Numbered from the stretch's first letter, positions 55,234-63,877 are shown. The stretch is 64,000 nt of DNA from Thiomicrospira sp. XS5 (GCF_001507555.1 NZ_LQBO01000001.1:930001-994000); one strand, 5' to 3'. A program made the numbers and translations. The notes: a model not told the origin generated them from the letters alone.

Positions 55234-55740
55234 ATGAAACAATGCTTCATCGGGTGTCTGCTGACGGGCGGCCTTTTTCTGGGAGGCGTGCAAACCGCTT
55301 GGGCCGAAGTCGTTCAAATCGGTTCCTTGGTGTCGGGCCAGGTTGAAAAAGTCATGGTGATGCCTGGGCAAAACGTGAAGACAGGTCAATTACTGATGAC
55401 CATTGATGATGACCGTTATCAGGCCAAATTGAAAACCGCTCGGGCTGAGGTCAAGCTTTGGCAGTTAAAACTGGCCGATGCGCAAATCGAACTGGATCAG
55501 GCGTTGGATTTGTATGATCGGACCGTCACCGCGAAGCGTGAGCTGGATGCCGCGCAGTTGGCATACGATGTCGTGAAACAGGAATTGGTGAAGGCGAAAG
55601 CGAATTTGGAATCTTACCAGGCCTGGTCGAAATACTTTGTGATTAAGGCTCCGGTTTCCGGCAAAATCGCTAAAATCAATGCGCCGAAAGGCACCACGGT
55701 GTACAAGGAAAACACGCCGTTGATTCAGATTGAACATTGA
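55234..55740 (+). CDS. Short periplasmic adaptor (membrane-fusion) protein
   Basis: A 168-aa protein from ATG 55234, with AAGGAAAA upstream and a signal peptide (CFIGCLLTGGLFLGGVQTAWA); an ATG at 55213, overlapping the previous stop as ATGA, is the alternative. It has a biotinyl-lipoyl-like half (QIGSLVSGQVEKVMVMPGQN, VKTGQLLMTIDDDRYQAKLK), a helical hairpin (residues ~65-135), and a second lipoyl half (FVIKAPVSGKIAKINAPKGT). The beta-barrel and membrane-proximal domains of full adaptors are missing, so it is about half normal length. CCAGGCCTGG at 55617-55626 reads Gln-Ala-Trp. Function without a pump is unknown. Confidence 0.82.
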   Translation: MKQCFIGCLLTGGLFLGGVQTAWAEVVQIGSLVSGQVEKVMVMPGQNVKTGQLLMTIDDDRYQAKLKTARAEVKLWQLKLADAQIELDQALDLYDRTVTAKRELDAAQLAYDVVKQELVKAKANLESYQAWSKYFVIKAPVSGKIAKINAPKGTTVYKENTPLIQIEH

Positions 55741-55786
55741 TTTGTGGAGAGAGAGCGCCCAAAAGCAACGGGCGCCGTTGAGAAAA

Positions 55787-56176
55787 TTATAAGTCTTGGC
55801 CGAAACCAAAGAATGTGCCTTCGATAGCCGTTTGTCTGTCCAGTGCGCTGAGGCCTTTTACCGAACGGATAATTAACCAAATCATCCACCAGACAAGAAT
55901 GATGGCGCCGACAAAAACGGTGGCCAGTAGCAAGCCTGCGAGCAGGTAAACCAGTCCGTACCAGAAGGTTTGAATTTGGAAATCGAAGTGGGTTTTCAGC
56001 CAAACCGGCATTTCCGGTTCACTGCGTTTTACATAGGCCATCACGACGCCGATAATGGCGGTCAGGCCAATCACCAATCCGACAAGATACAGAATGTAAA
56101 TAATCTTGGCATAAGTACTGTTGCTGCGGGTTGTCGACTCAATTGACGGGGCGGTTTCCGTAGCTTGTTCGCTCAT
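55787..56176 (-). CDS. Small membrane protein, DUF4870-like
   Basis: A 129-aa protein with a polar N-terminal tail (SEQATETAPSIESTTRSNST) and three hydrophobic segments (residues ~23-47, ~70-95 and ~88-108, the last two possibly one re-entrant pair). The stretch YILYLVGLVIGLTAIIGVVM and HFDFQIQTFWYGLV resemble DUF4870/Tic20-like small membrane proteins. GGAGGA lies upstream of the ATG. No function known. It is transcribed apart from its neighbours. Confidence 0.65.
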   Translation of the reverse strand: MSEQATETAPSIESTTRSNSTYAKIIYILYLVGLVIGLTAIIGVVMAYVKRSEPEMPVWLKTHFDFQIQTFWYGLVYLLAGLLLATVFVGAIILVWWMIWLIIRSVKGLSALDRQTAIEGTFFGFGQDL

Positions 56177-56333
56177 AAACAGGGTCCTCCTTCGTTATTG
56201 TTCTTCTGAGAATTCAGAGCTAAGCAAAAATCATTATTATCGATGGCTCCACCTTTCTCCAATTTAATTTTTTTGATTCAATATCATAGAATTCTATGAT
56301 GGTGCGGAAACGTGGTTTTCCAATTGAGGGAAA

Positions 56334-57662
56334 TCAATAGAGCTTCAGCTTGGGTTTAACACGACGTTCGATAAAGGCATCAAGCAGAATCCAAATCATT
56401 TGCCAGAAGCCATGCAGGGTCATTTGATGTTGGCGATATAAGCTGGCGTAAGCCCAGTGAGCCATTTTTCCTTCCAGCATCCAGTTCTTTTTGAAAAGTT
56501 GGTCGAGCACACTGCCGAATGTCTGAAATCGACTTAAGGAGAGCAGAGACCCATGATCGTGATAGGTGAACTCCGCGAGCGGCTGGCCGTTGACCAACGC
56601 CTGTAAGTTGGCGGCGCAGGTGTCGGCCATTTGATGAGCGGCTTGGGCGAGCGGCGGAACCGGTCGGGCTTGATCGCCTTCGCCCTGCAGCAAACTGGCG
56701 CAATCGCCGATAGCAAAGATATTCGATTCGCCTTTGACTTGCAGGGTGGGGGTGATTTCAATTTGATGAATCCGGTTTGTCGGCAGCCCCAATTCCGAAA
56801 GAAATTTGGGGGCTTTGACACCGGCTGCCCAGACTAATAAGTCGGCTTCCAGCGTTTCGTTTTCGGTCACCAATTGCTGGGCCTGAACGTCTTTGATCAT
56901 CGTCTGGGTTCGTATTTCAATACCGTGTTGGGTCAGTACGTGCTCTGCCTTGGTGGCGAGTGGTTCCGGTAAGGCCGGTAAAATGCGGTCAGTGGCCTCG
57001 ATCAGGGTCACTTGTAAACTGTCGGGGTGAATGGCGCGGATGCCGAATTTTTCCAGTCGCTCAACGGCATTACACAATTCGGCTGCCAATTCCACGCCTG
57101 TGGCCCCAGCCCCGACGATGGCCACTCGAACTGGCGAAGGCGGTGTTTTAGAGGTGTGGTTTTCCACGGCCTGCTGATTCGCCGCTTCTGAAAATTGCAT
57201 GAAACGGTTTAAAAAGGTTAGGTGAAAATCCTCCGCTTCTTGTGCCGAATCCAAGGTGTGGCAATGCTCGCGAACGCGGGTGAGCCCAAAGTCGTTCCCG
57301 CGTGCGCCCACCGCCATGACAAGGTAATCGTAATGAATGGCGCGTTCGCCCAGAATTTCTTTGCCATGGTGGTCCAGTAACGGCGCCAGCGTCAGTGTTT
57401 GATTGTGTTTATCCAAGCCGATCATGCGGCCCATACGAAAATAATAATGGTGTTCGGAGGAGTGGGCGCGGTAACTTAAGGCTTCATGCCCGGTGTCTAA
57501 GGAACCGGAAGCCACTTCGTGCAGAAGCGGTTTCCAAAGGTGGGTTCGGTTGGCATCGATTAAGGTAATGGCCGCTAACCGCTTTTTGCCCAATGAGTTT
57601 CCCAGGCGGGTCGCCAACTCCAATCCACCGGCTCCGCCACCGACAATCACGATGTGTTTCAT
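56334..57662 (-). CDS. ndh: NADH dehydrogenase type 2 (single-subunit, FAD)
   Basis: Oxidises NADH and reduces quinone at the inner membrane without pumping protons. It is 442 aa from ATG 57662 (AGGACA upstream); an upstream in-frame ATG at 57722 would add 20 residues before the flavin motif. FAD-binding KHIVIVGGGAGGLELATRLG is at the very N-terminus, LWKPLLHEVASGSLD is typical of NDH-2, the NADH-binding fold is VAIVGAGATGVELAAEL, and NIFAIGDCASLL contacts FAD. A basic, hydrophobic C-terminal tail (WQMIWILLDAFIERRVKPKL) should anchor it in the membrane. Sulfide:quinone reductases lack this layout. Confidence 0.88.
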   Translation of the reverse strand: MKHIVIVGGGAGGLELATRLGNSLGKKRLAAITLIDANRTHLWKPLLHEVASGSLDTGHEALSYRAHSSEHHYYFRMGRMIGLDKHNQTLTLAPLLDHHGKEILGERAIHYDYLVMAVGARGNDFGLTRVREHCHTLDSAQEAEDFHLTFLNRFMQFSEAANQQAVENHTSKTPPSPVRVAIVGAGATGVELAAELCNAVERLEKFGIRAIHPDSLQVTLIEATDRILPALPEPLATKAEHVLTQHGIEIRTQTMIKDVQAQQLVTENETLEADLLVWAAGVKAPKFLSELGLPTNRIHQIEITPTLQVKGESNIFAIGDCASLLQGEGDQARPVPPLAQAAHQMADTCAANLQALVNGQPLAEFTYHDHGSLLSLSRFQTFGSVLDQLFKKNWMLEGKMAHWAYASLYRQHQMTLHGFWQMIWILLDAFIERRVKPKLKLY

Positions 57663-57722
57663 GTTCTGTCCTTTATTGCTGCAGGGTTTGCAAATCAACA
57701 GAGGTCGAACCACCATGCGCAA

Positions 57723-57890
57723 CCTGAATTGAAGAAGTCTGATATCGTTATTTTACGTATTAAAGAGCAGGTTAAAAGGGGCTTTTCCACACTTTGTTCA
57801 ATTAGTCACAAAAATTTCAAAATAGGACTTGCCAGAGACAAAATTATCTCTATAATACACATCCATCAAACGCAAGGTTTGAATGATTCT
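57723..57890. other. Intergenic region before tRNA-Asn
   Basis: Holds the tRNA-Asn promoter (57829-57856). No gene is evident in the rest. Confidence 0.5.
57829..57856 (+). promoter_or_regulatory. tRNA-Asn promoter
   Basis: TTGCCA (57829-57834), 16-bp spacer, TATAAT (57851-57856). The TATAAT ends 34 bases before the mature tRNA. Confidence 0.75.
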
Positions 57891-57966
57891 TCCCCAATAG
57901 TTCAGTTGGTAGAACACCGGACTGTTAATCCGTATGTCGCTGGTTCGAGTCCAGCTTGGGGAGCCA
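57891..57966 (+). tRNA. tRNA-Asn (anticodon GTT)
   Basis: A 76-base cloverleaf with CCA encoded. The acceptor stem pairs TCCCCAA with TTGGGGA; the anticodon arm has GTT at 57924-57926; the T loop is GGTTCGAGTCC. It closely resembles E. coli tRNA-Asn. It is alone, with its own promoter and terminator. Confidence 0.97.
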
Positions 57967-57974
57967 AATTCTTG

Positions 57975-58003
57975 AAAAAGCCGCTTTTATGCGGCTTTTT
58001 TTA
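57975..58003 (+). terminator. tRNA-Asn terminator
   Basis: AAAAAGCCGC-TTTTAT-GCGGCTTTTTTT: a 10-bp stem with a 6-base loop and T-tract, beginning eight bases after the CCA end. Confidence 0.9.
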
Positions 58004-58014
58004 TTGTTTTTTGT

Positions 58015-58020
58015 TAGAAT
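58015..58020 (+). promoter_or_regulatory. Probable -10 of the 4.5S RNA gene
   Basis: TAGAAT lies about 17 bases before the predicted 5' end of the mature 4.5S RNA, consistent with a short processed leader. No clear -35 is evident because the tRNA terminator occupies that position. Confidence 0.4.
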
Positions 58021-58036
58021 CGACACTTCACAATAT

Positions 58037-58148
58037 GGTGACTCTGTTCGTCCCCTCGCGACGATAGGTTGGGAATCCCGCCAGGTCCGGAAGGAAGCAA
58101 CGGTACCTTCTGATTCGTGCGCCGAGGTCAGGCGGGCAGGGTTGCCTC
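58037..58148 (+). ncRNA. ffs: Signal recognition particle 4.5S RNA
   Basis: Short bacterial SRP RNA that binds Ffh and targets membrane proteins. The invariant apical hairpin CAGGTCCGGAAGGAAGCA, with the GGAA tetraloop, is at about 58082-58099. The ends pair over ten bases (GGTGACTCTG with CAGGGTTGCC, counting G-T pairs). Ends are my estimate within a few bases. It lies just before dnaX, next to ebfC and recR, a common order. Confidence 0.93.
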
Positions 58149-58245
58149 CATTTTCTCAATGACATTCTTTTTCCTCAATTTAAATTCGCATTCCTGTTCT
58201 TAGACGTTAAAATAGTCTTACTTTAAATCATAAGAATCGAAGCCT

Positions 58246-60579
58246 GTGAGCGATACCGTTTTAGCCAGAAAATGGCGCCCGAAAAACTTCTCCGAACTCG
58301 TCGGTCAAGAGCACGTCATGCAAGCTTTGGCCAATGCCTTGGATCAGCAGAGACTGCATCACGCCTATTTGTTTACCGGCACGCGAGGCGTAGGGAAGAC
58401 CACCATTGCCCGCATCTTTTCCAAAGCGCTGAACTGCGAGCAAGGTATCAGCTCCAAACCCTGTGGCGTCTGTTCGACCTGTCGTTCAATTGATGAAGGC
58501 CGCTTTGTGGATTTGATTGAGGTGGATGCGGCCTCCAAAACCAAAGTCGAAGACACGCGTGAGCTGTTGGAAAACGTTCAATATGCGCCGGTTCAAGGTC
58601 GTTATAAAGTCTACCTTATCGACGAAGTGCACATGCTGTCGAAAAGCAGTTTTAATGCGCTGCTGAAAACACTGGAAGAACCACCGGAACACGTGAAGTT
58701 CTTGTTGGCGACCACCGATCCGCATAAATTGCCAATGACGGTTTTGTCACGTTGCCTGCAGTTTAATTTGATGCGGCTGACGCAAACCCAAATTCAAACC
58801 CATTTAGGCTATATCCTTCAGCAGGAAGGCATTTCGTTTGAAGACGCGGCTTTGGCGATGATCGCTAAAAGTGCCGACGGTTCTGCGCGGGATTCCTTGA
58901 GTATTCTGGATCAAGCCATCGCTTATGGGGGCGGGCAGGTGCAGTTGGCCGCGGTGCAAGCGATGCTTGGATTAGTTGACCAGCAGTTTACCCGACAAAT
59001 TCTAGCGGCGCTGGCGGATGAGTCCGCCGAGGAATTGAAAAACGTCATTCAACAGCTGGCGGCAATGGGTGTGGATTATATGGCGCTGAATGCGCAGTTG
59101 ATTGAGGTCCTGCACCAAATTAGCCTGCTACAGGTGTTGAATACGCTGGATGATGCCTGCATTCTGGATGATGAAACCATGCGCCTGCTCGCCGACGCCT
59201 TAGCCCCGGAACGGGTTCAAGTACTGTATCAAATTGCTTTGCTGGCCAAGCAGGATATGTCGATGGCGCCCGATATTCGTATCGGTTTCGAAATGGCGTT
59301 GTTGCGCATGTTGGCTTTTCAGCCAGGGACGCAAGGAGAAGGCCATTTGGAAAGTGGTGAGGCTTCGTCTGGTAACGCGGTCGGTGACGGCGGCTCGATG
59401 ATGGCTAAAATTACTCGGCCGGGCGATGTATTGAAACAGCAAGGCTTAACAGCACCAACAGGCGTGTCCGAGCCGGTTCAAACGGTACCAGAGCCAACGT
59501 TGCCTGAAATTTCCCCAGCGGCGCAGCCCGCTGCATCGCACGCGCCGGAGGTGAGCGCGCCGCAAGCTGAACCGGCTCAACCCCCGTCACAGAATTTCGA
59601 GCAGGAAGCGGTTCAGCAAGAAACGCCGCCGCCATCTTCGCCGTCCATTGCCGCGGATAAACCGGACGTCCCCGATGCGCCGGTTGACCATTTAGCGGAC
59701 TTGAAGGCGAGGTTAGACTTAACGCTGGGAAAGCCTGACTCTTTACCACAGTCATCGGCAGAGTCGGTGGCTCCGTCTGCTCCTCCGTCGTTGGAAACAC
59801 CGACATCGGCTCAGGAGGAACCGATTCAGGAATCGCCGAGCATGCCAGGCTTTGGACCGGATACGGCGGCTGAATCGAGCTCGACAGTCAATGCGATTAA
59901 GGCGGAAGCGCCTTTGCCTTGGGAAGAGGAAGATTCGCAAATGGTTTCGCAGCAAATGCCTTCCACTGAGCCGACCACCGAAACGGCCCCGGCTGACCTC
60001 TCTGTTTCGGTTGCCCCGGCCGAGGCCGCCGTTGAAGCGCTGAGTGATAAGGCCAATTTGGCTTCTGATGCGCGCTTCGAAGTGGAAGCCTCGGAATCGA
60101 ATGCCGTCCATTCCCGAATCGATCATGGAGCAGAAGCGCAAGAGCCGGGTTTGTCTTCTGAAGCGGCGGGTATTCGCATTGCGGTAGAAGGCGATTGGGG
60201 TGACGCGGAAAAATGGTTGCAGTTGATTGTCCAATTGCAGTTGGATGGCATGGCGGCCGAATTGGCTCGGCAATCAATTTTAGTGTCTCAGGACGCGCAA
60301 ACGTTGACTTTGAGCGTGGACCCGCAGCAACGTCATGCTAAAACCGAGTTGGCATTACAGCGCTTGGAAGAACAACTTAAATCGCAGTTGGGCTGCCGTT
60401 TGGTGTTTGTAGAGTCCGACCAAACGCATTTGACGCCAGCCCGTTATGAAAACGAAATGAAGGCCCAGCGGCAAGCGAATGCCGTCAACAGTATTCAGTC
60501 CGACCCTCAGGTGCAAAATCTGATTCAGACGTTAAATTTAAAGGTCATCGAATCGTCGATTCGACCGGTCAAACAATAG
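58246..60579 (+). CDS. dnaX: DNA polymerase III subunits gamma/tau
   Basis: ATPase of the clamp loader; tau also ties the polymerase to DnaB helicase. It is 777 aa from GTG 58246. The AAA+ domain (residues ~1-220) has the P-loop GTRGVGKTTIARIF, the zinc finger CGVCSTC with a Cys before it, and the IDEVHMLSKSSFNALLKTLE Walker B. Domain III reaches to about residue 370. A long Pro/Ala/Glu/Ser-rich linker (residues ~385-640) precedes the C-terminal domain V (residues ~645-777), which binds the polymerase alpha subunit in tau. I find no A6-type slippery heptamer as used in E. coli for gamma. Confidence 0.96.
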   Translation: MSDTVLARKWRPKNFSELVGQEHVMQALANALDQQRLHHAYLFTGTRGVGKTTIARIFSKALNCEQGISSKPCGVCSTCRSIDEGRFVDLIEVDAASKTKVEDTRELLENVQYAPVQGRYKVYLIDEVHMLSKSSFNALLKTLEEPPEHVKFLLATTDPHKLPMTVLSRCLQFNLMRLTQTQIQTHLGYILQQEGISFEDAALAMIAKSADGSARDSLSILDQAIAYGGGQVQLAAVQAMLGLVDQQFTRQILAALADESAEELKNVIQQLAAMGVDYMALNAQLIEVLHQISLLQVLNTLDDACILDDETMRLLADALAPERVQVLYQIALLAKQDMSMAPDIRIGFEMALLRMLAFQPGTQGEGHLESGEASSGNAVGDGGSMMAKITRPGDVLKQQGLTAPTGVSEPVQTVPEPTLPEISPAAQPAASHAPEVSAPQAEPAQPPSQNFEQEAVQQETPPPSSPSIAADKPDVPDAPVDHLADLKARLDLTLGKPDSLPQSSAESVAPSAPPSLETPTSAQEEPIQESPSMPGFGPDTAAESSSTVNAIKAEAPLPWEEEDSQMVSQQMPSTEPTTETAPADLSVSVAPAEAAVEALSDKANLASDARFEVEASESNAVHSRIDHGAEAQEPGLSSEAAGIRIAVEGDWGDAEKWLQLIVQLQLDGMAAELARQSILVSQDAQTLTLSVDPQQRHAKTELALQRLEEQLKSQLGCRLVFVESDQTHLTPARYENEMKAQRQANAVNSIQSDPQVQNLIQTLNLKVIESSIRPVKQ

Positions 60580-60591
60580 AAAGGAGTAGCC

Positions 60592-60921
60592 ATGTTTGGT
60601 GGAAAAGGTGGTTTGGGCAACTTGATGAAGCAAGCCCAGGAAATGCAAAAGAATATGCAAGCGGCGCAAGAAGAAATCGCCCAAATGGAAATTACCGGTG
60701 AAGCCGGCGGCGGAATGGTCAAAGTAGTCATGACCGGTAAGCATGAGTTGGTCAAAGTTGATATCGACGACAGTTTAATGGACGACCGTGAAATGCTGGA
60801 AGATTTGTTTGCGGCGGCGGTTAACAGTGCGGCACGCCGTGTTGAAGAAGAAACGCAGGAGCGCATGTCGGGCTTGACGGGCGGGATGGATTTGCCGCCG
60901 GGCATGAAGATGCCATTTTAA
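60592..60921 (+). CDS. ebfC: YbaB/EbfC nucleoid-associated protein
   Basis: A 109-aa DNA-binding dimer of the YbaB/EbfC family that coats the nucleoid. Start [20 protein letters not shown] and core [20 protein letters not shown] are typical, as is the Met/Gly-rich tail. AGGAGTAGCC precedes ATG 60592, 12 bp after dnaX. The dnaX-ebfC-recR order is conserved. CCAGGCCTGG (60922-60931) begins one base after its stop. Confidence 0.96.
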   Translation: MFGGKGGLGNLMKQAQEMQKNMQAAQEEIAQMEITGEAGGGMVKVVMTGKHELVKVDIDDSLMDDREMLEDLFAAAVNSAARRVEEETQERMSGLTGGMDLPPGMKMPF

Positions 60922-60968
60922 CCAGGCCTGGCTGTTTTAACGTGATTGACCTGAATGGATAACGCCTG

Positions 60969-61562
60969 ATGCAAAGTCCTTTGATTAATGAGTTGATAGA
61001 TGCCTTCAAGTTGTTACCGACGATAGGTCCAAAATCCGCGCAGCGGATGGCGTATTATTTGTTGCAGAATAACCCGAACGGCGGCAAGCGTTTGGCGGGA
61101 GCGATTGTTGAGGCGATTGAAAAGGTGGGGCATTGTCAGCAATGCCGGAACTTTTCTGAAACAGACGTCTGTCGCATTTGTTCCTCGCCGGCGCGTAAGC
61201 GCGAGCAGCTCTGTATTGTGGAAACGCCGACCGATGTGGTGGCCATTGAGCAATCCGGGATTTACCAAGGTCTGTATTTTGTTCTGATGGGGCATTTGTC
61301 GCCGATTGATGGAGTGGGCCCGGAAGACTTAGGTTTGCCTTTGTTGGAGGCGCGCTTGAAAGAAGGTGAAGTGTCAGAGTTGATTCTGGCCACCAATCCG
61401 ACAGTGGAAGGCGAAGCGACCGCGCACTATATTCATCAGATGGCGACCGTCGCAGAGGTGCCGGTTACGCGTTTGGCGCAGGGCATTCCGTTAGGTGGGG
61501 AGCTGGAATACATCGACAGCGGCACGCTCAGTCAAGCGTTTGCCGGGCGGAAAGCGGTTTAG
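60969..61562 (+). CDS. recR: Recombination protein RecR
   Basis: Acts with RecF and RecO to load RecA on gapped DNA. It is 197 aa with the HhH start LPTIGPKSAQRMAYYLL, a four-Cys zinc finger (CQQCRNFSETDVCRIC), a TOPRIM domain (CIVETPTDVVAIEQSGIYQG) and the C-terminal end ARGIPLGGELEYID-type segment (LAQGIPLGGELEYIDSGTLS). It is last in dnaX-ebfC-recR and shares a bidirectional terminator with argF. Confidence 0.97.
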   Translation: MQSPLINELIDAFKLLPTIGPKSAQRMAYYLLQNNPNGGKRLAGAIVEAIEKVGHCQQCRNFSETDVCRICSSPARKREQLCIVETPTDVVAIEQSGIYQGLYFVLMGHLSPIDGVGPEDLGLPLLEARLKEGEVSELILATNPTVEGEATAHYIHQMATVAEVPVTRLAQGIPLGGELEYIDSGTLSQAFAGRKAV

Positions 61563-61606
61563 TAAGGCATGAAACGATAGTTGTTCCGTCAGAGGCATCC
61601 GAATGA

Positions 61607-61644
61607 AAAAACGGCCGACATAGTGCACTATGCCGGCCGTTTTT
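61607..61644. terminator. Bidirectional terminator between recR and argF
   Basis: A near-perfect 38-bp palindrome: A4-ACGGCCG and CGGCCGT-T4 outer arms with an inner CATAGTGCACTATG; one A-C mismatch. A- and T-tracts on both sides serve the converging recR and argF transcripts. Confidence 0.9.
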
Positions 61645-61672
61645 GTTTTGAACGATTTCTGGCGGTTACCAG

Positions 61673-62575
61673 TTATGCCATTAAGAATTCCAGCAGTGCT
61701 TTTTGGGCGTGTAGACGGTTTTCGGCCTCGTCCCAGACCACGCTGTCTTTGGCATCCATGACCTCGGCGGAGACTTCTTCACCACGGTGGGCTGGCAAAC
61801 AATGCATGAATAGGGCGTCCGAATTGGCTTGTGCCATCAATTCGCTGTTGACCTGATAGTTCTTAAACGCGCGCTCGCGCTTTTTCTGTTCTTCTTCCTG
61901 GCCCATGCTGGCCCAAACATCCGTGACCACGAGATCAACGTTTTCCGCCGCATCCATTGGGTTGCGAATCAGTTCCACACGGTCCTGGTTGGCGGCCACT
62001 AAATCGGCGTTTGGCTCATAGTCTTCCGGGGTGGAGATGCGCAGCTTGAAACCGTATTGTTTGGCGGCGTTAATGTAAGAGTGACACATGTTGTTGCCGT
62101 CACCCACCCACAAAACCGTTTTGTCGGCAATGCTGCCGCGGTGTTCGTAATAGGTCTGCATATCCGCTAGCAACTGGCAAGGGTGAAAGTCATCGGTCAG
62201 GGCATTGATGACCGGTGCCTGAGAATGTTCAGCCATTTTTTCCACCACGTCATGTCCGAAGGTGCGAATCATAATGCCATCCGCCATGCTGGAAATGACG
62301 CGCGCACTGTCTTCAATCGGCTCGCCACGCCCCAATTGTGTGTCTTTGGGGGATAAGAACAGCGCGTGCCCGCCTAGTTGGCTCATGCCAATCTCGAACG
62401 AGATGCGGGTGCGGGTCGAGGATTTTTCGAAAATCATCGCCAGTGTTTTGTTTTTCAGCGGTTCGAAAACCTCACCCGATTTTTGGATTTTCTTTAATTC
62501 AACGGCCCGCAATAAGAGTTGATTTAACTCTTCTCTGGAGAGATCGTTTAGGGTCAAAAAATGTCTAATGCTCAT
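61673..62575 (-). CDS. argF: Ornithine carbamoyltransferase (anabolic)
   Basis: Makes citrulline from ornithine and carbamoyl phosphate in arginine synthesis. It is 300 aa. Carbamoyl phosphate binding: [15 protein letters not shown] and [11 protein letters not shown]; ornithine binding: [17 protein letters not shown] and the loop [14 protein letters not shown]. It is 31 bp after argD on the minus strand, so the pair argD-argF forms one operon. Confidence 0.96.
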   Translation of the reverse strand: MSIRHFLTLNDLSREELNQLLLRAVELKKIQKSGEVFEPLKNKTLAMIFEKSSTRTRISFEIGMSQLGGHALFLSPKDTQLGRGEPIEDSARVISSMADGIMIRTFGHDVVEKMAEHSQAPVINALTDDFHPCQLLADMQTYYEHRGSIADKTVLWVGDGNNMCHSYINAAKQYGFKLRISTPEDYEPNADLVAANQDRVELIRNPMDAAENVDLVVTDVWASMGQEEEQKKRERAFKNYQVNSELMAQANSDALFMHCLPAHRGEEVSAEVMDAKDSVVWDEAENRLHAQKALLEFLMA

Positions 62576-62606
62576 AAGCTGTCTTCTTTCCGTTCTGGCA
62601 AGAACG

Positions 62607-63788
62607 TTAATCTTGCCGTGTGAATTGGTTGACGAGTTCGACCACTGTGTCGATCAATTGATCGGTTTGGTCGTTTGACATGACAAAAGCCGGTAGCAAA
62701 CGAATGGTATTGCCTTGCGTGACGTTGATCAGGACGTGTTGTTCCAAGGCCTGAGCGACCAGCTCGCCGCATGGGCGGTCCAGTTCGATGCCGATCATGT
62801 AGCCAAGGCCGCGAACGTCCTTAACGGAAGGGTTGTCGGCCAGAGCCGATTGAAAGCGTGTCAGGATTTCCTGGCCTTTTTCGGCAACATGTTCAATGAA
62901 GTTGTGAGCTTTCATAACCTTTAAAACGGCCAGGCCTGCGGCTGAAGCCAGTGGGTTGCCACCAAAGGTGGTGCCGTGGTTGCCGGGTTCTAAAATATCG
63001 GCAGCTTTTTGACCGGCCAGGCAGGCGCCAATCGGCAAGCCGTTGCCGAGAGCTTTTGCCAAGGACATGACGTCCGGTTGAATCCCTTCGTGTTGGTGGG
63101 CAAACCATTTGCCGGTACGGCCGATGCCGGTCTGAATTTCATCCAGCATCATCAACCAGCCATTGCGGTCGCAAATGTCGCGTATGGTTTTTAAATAGCC
63201 TTTCGGTGGAATGTTGACGCCGCCTTCACCTTGAATCGGTTCGACCAAAACGGCCACGATGTCGCTGTCTTCGCTCAGGGCCTCAATCGCACCGGCATCT
63301 CCGAATGGTACGCGCACGAAACCATCCACGAGAGGGGCGAACCCTTCTTGCACTTTTTTATTGCCGGTGGCCGACAAGGTGGCCAGTGTCCGGCCGTGGA
63401 AGCTGTTTTCCATGACGATGATTTTCGGCGCGGTAATTTGCTGCTGGTAGGCGTATTTGCGCGCGATTTTAATGGCGGTTTCATTCGCTTCGGCACCGGA
63501 GTTGCAGAAGAACACTTTTTCCATGCCGGAAATTTCAATCAGGTTTTCTGCCAGGGCGGCTTGTTTTTCAATGCAGTACAAATTGGAGGTGTGAATCAAT
63601 TCACGGCTTTGCGCGCAAATTGTTTCAGTGATTTCCGGGTGGGCATGCCCCAAGCTGCAGACGGCGATGCCACTGATGGCGTCCAAATAGTTTTGGCCGT
63701 GTTCGTCGTACAGCCAAGCGCCTTTACCGGATTTAAAGCAAACCGGCAGTCTGGCATAGGTGTTCATTAAATGCGGTGATGTTTTCAT
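62607..63788 (-). CDS. argD: Acetylornithine aminotransferase
   Basis: PLP enzyme that makes N-acetylornithine from N-acetylglutamate semialdehyde; related enzymes also act in lysine synthesis. It is 393 aa, class III. Motifs: [60 protein letters not shown] and [15 protein letters not shown] with the PLP Lys. ATG 63788 has only a weak AGAATAA upstream, and in-frame Met at 63767 lacks one too. A nine-of-ten palindrome copy (62930-62939) lies inside. A strong terminator lies about 50 bases upstream of its start. Confidence 0.95.
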   Translation of the reverse strand: MKTSPHLMNTYARLPVCFKSGKGAWLYDEHGQNYLDAISGIAVCSLGHAHPEITETICAQSRELIHTSNLYCIEKQAALAENLIEISGMEKVFFCNSGAEANETAIKIARKYAYQQQITAPKIIVMENSFHGRTLATLSATGNKKVQEGFAPLVDGFVRVPFGDAGAIEALSEDSDIVAVLVEPIQGEGGVNIPPKGYLKTIRDICDRNGWLMMLDEIQTGIGRTGKWFAHQHEGIQPDVMSLAKALGNGLPIGACLAGQKAADILEPGNHGTTFGGNPLASAAGLAVLKVMKAHNFIEHVAEKGQEILTRFQSALADNPSVKDVRGLGYMIGIELDRPCGELVAQALEQHVLINVTQGNTIRLLPAFVMSNDQTDQLIDTVVELVNQFTRQD

Positions 63789-63838
63789 TGTCGTTATTAT
63801 TCTTTTCCAGCGTTTTCAATAAAAGGGTCTTTGAAAAC

Positions 63839-63877
63839 AAAAAAGCAATCGCAAGACGGGCTTGGGATTGCTTTTTT
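63839..63877. terminator. Strong hairpin terminator upstream of argD
   Basis: AAAAAAGCAATC pairs with GATTGCTTTTTT (12 bp), extended inside by CAAG/CTTG across a G-G mismatch. It should end transcription in both directions. On the minus strand it stands before argD, so it either ends an upstream gene or could attenuate argD. Confidence 0.85.

Noticed and set aside
56334-57662. The flavoprotein as a sulfide:quinone reductase
   Set aside because: The layout (N-terminal motif, LWKPLLHEVASGSLD, C-terminal basic anchor) fits NDH-2, and the paired redox cysteines of sulfide:quinone reductase are not evident.
2378-60931. The CCAGGCCTGG word as a DNA-uptake or chromosome-segregation (KOPS) signal
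   Set aside because: Those signals are oriented and non-palindromic; this word is self-complementary, so it cannot carry direction. Uptake use is not excluded but nothing supports it.
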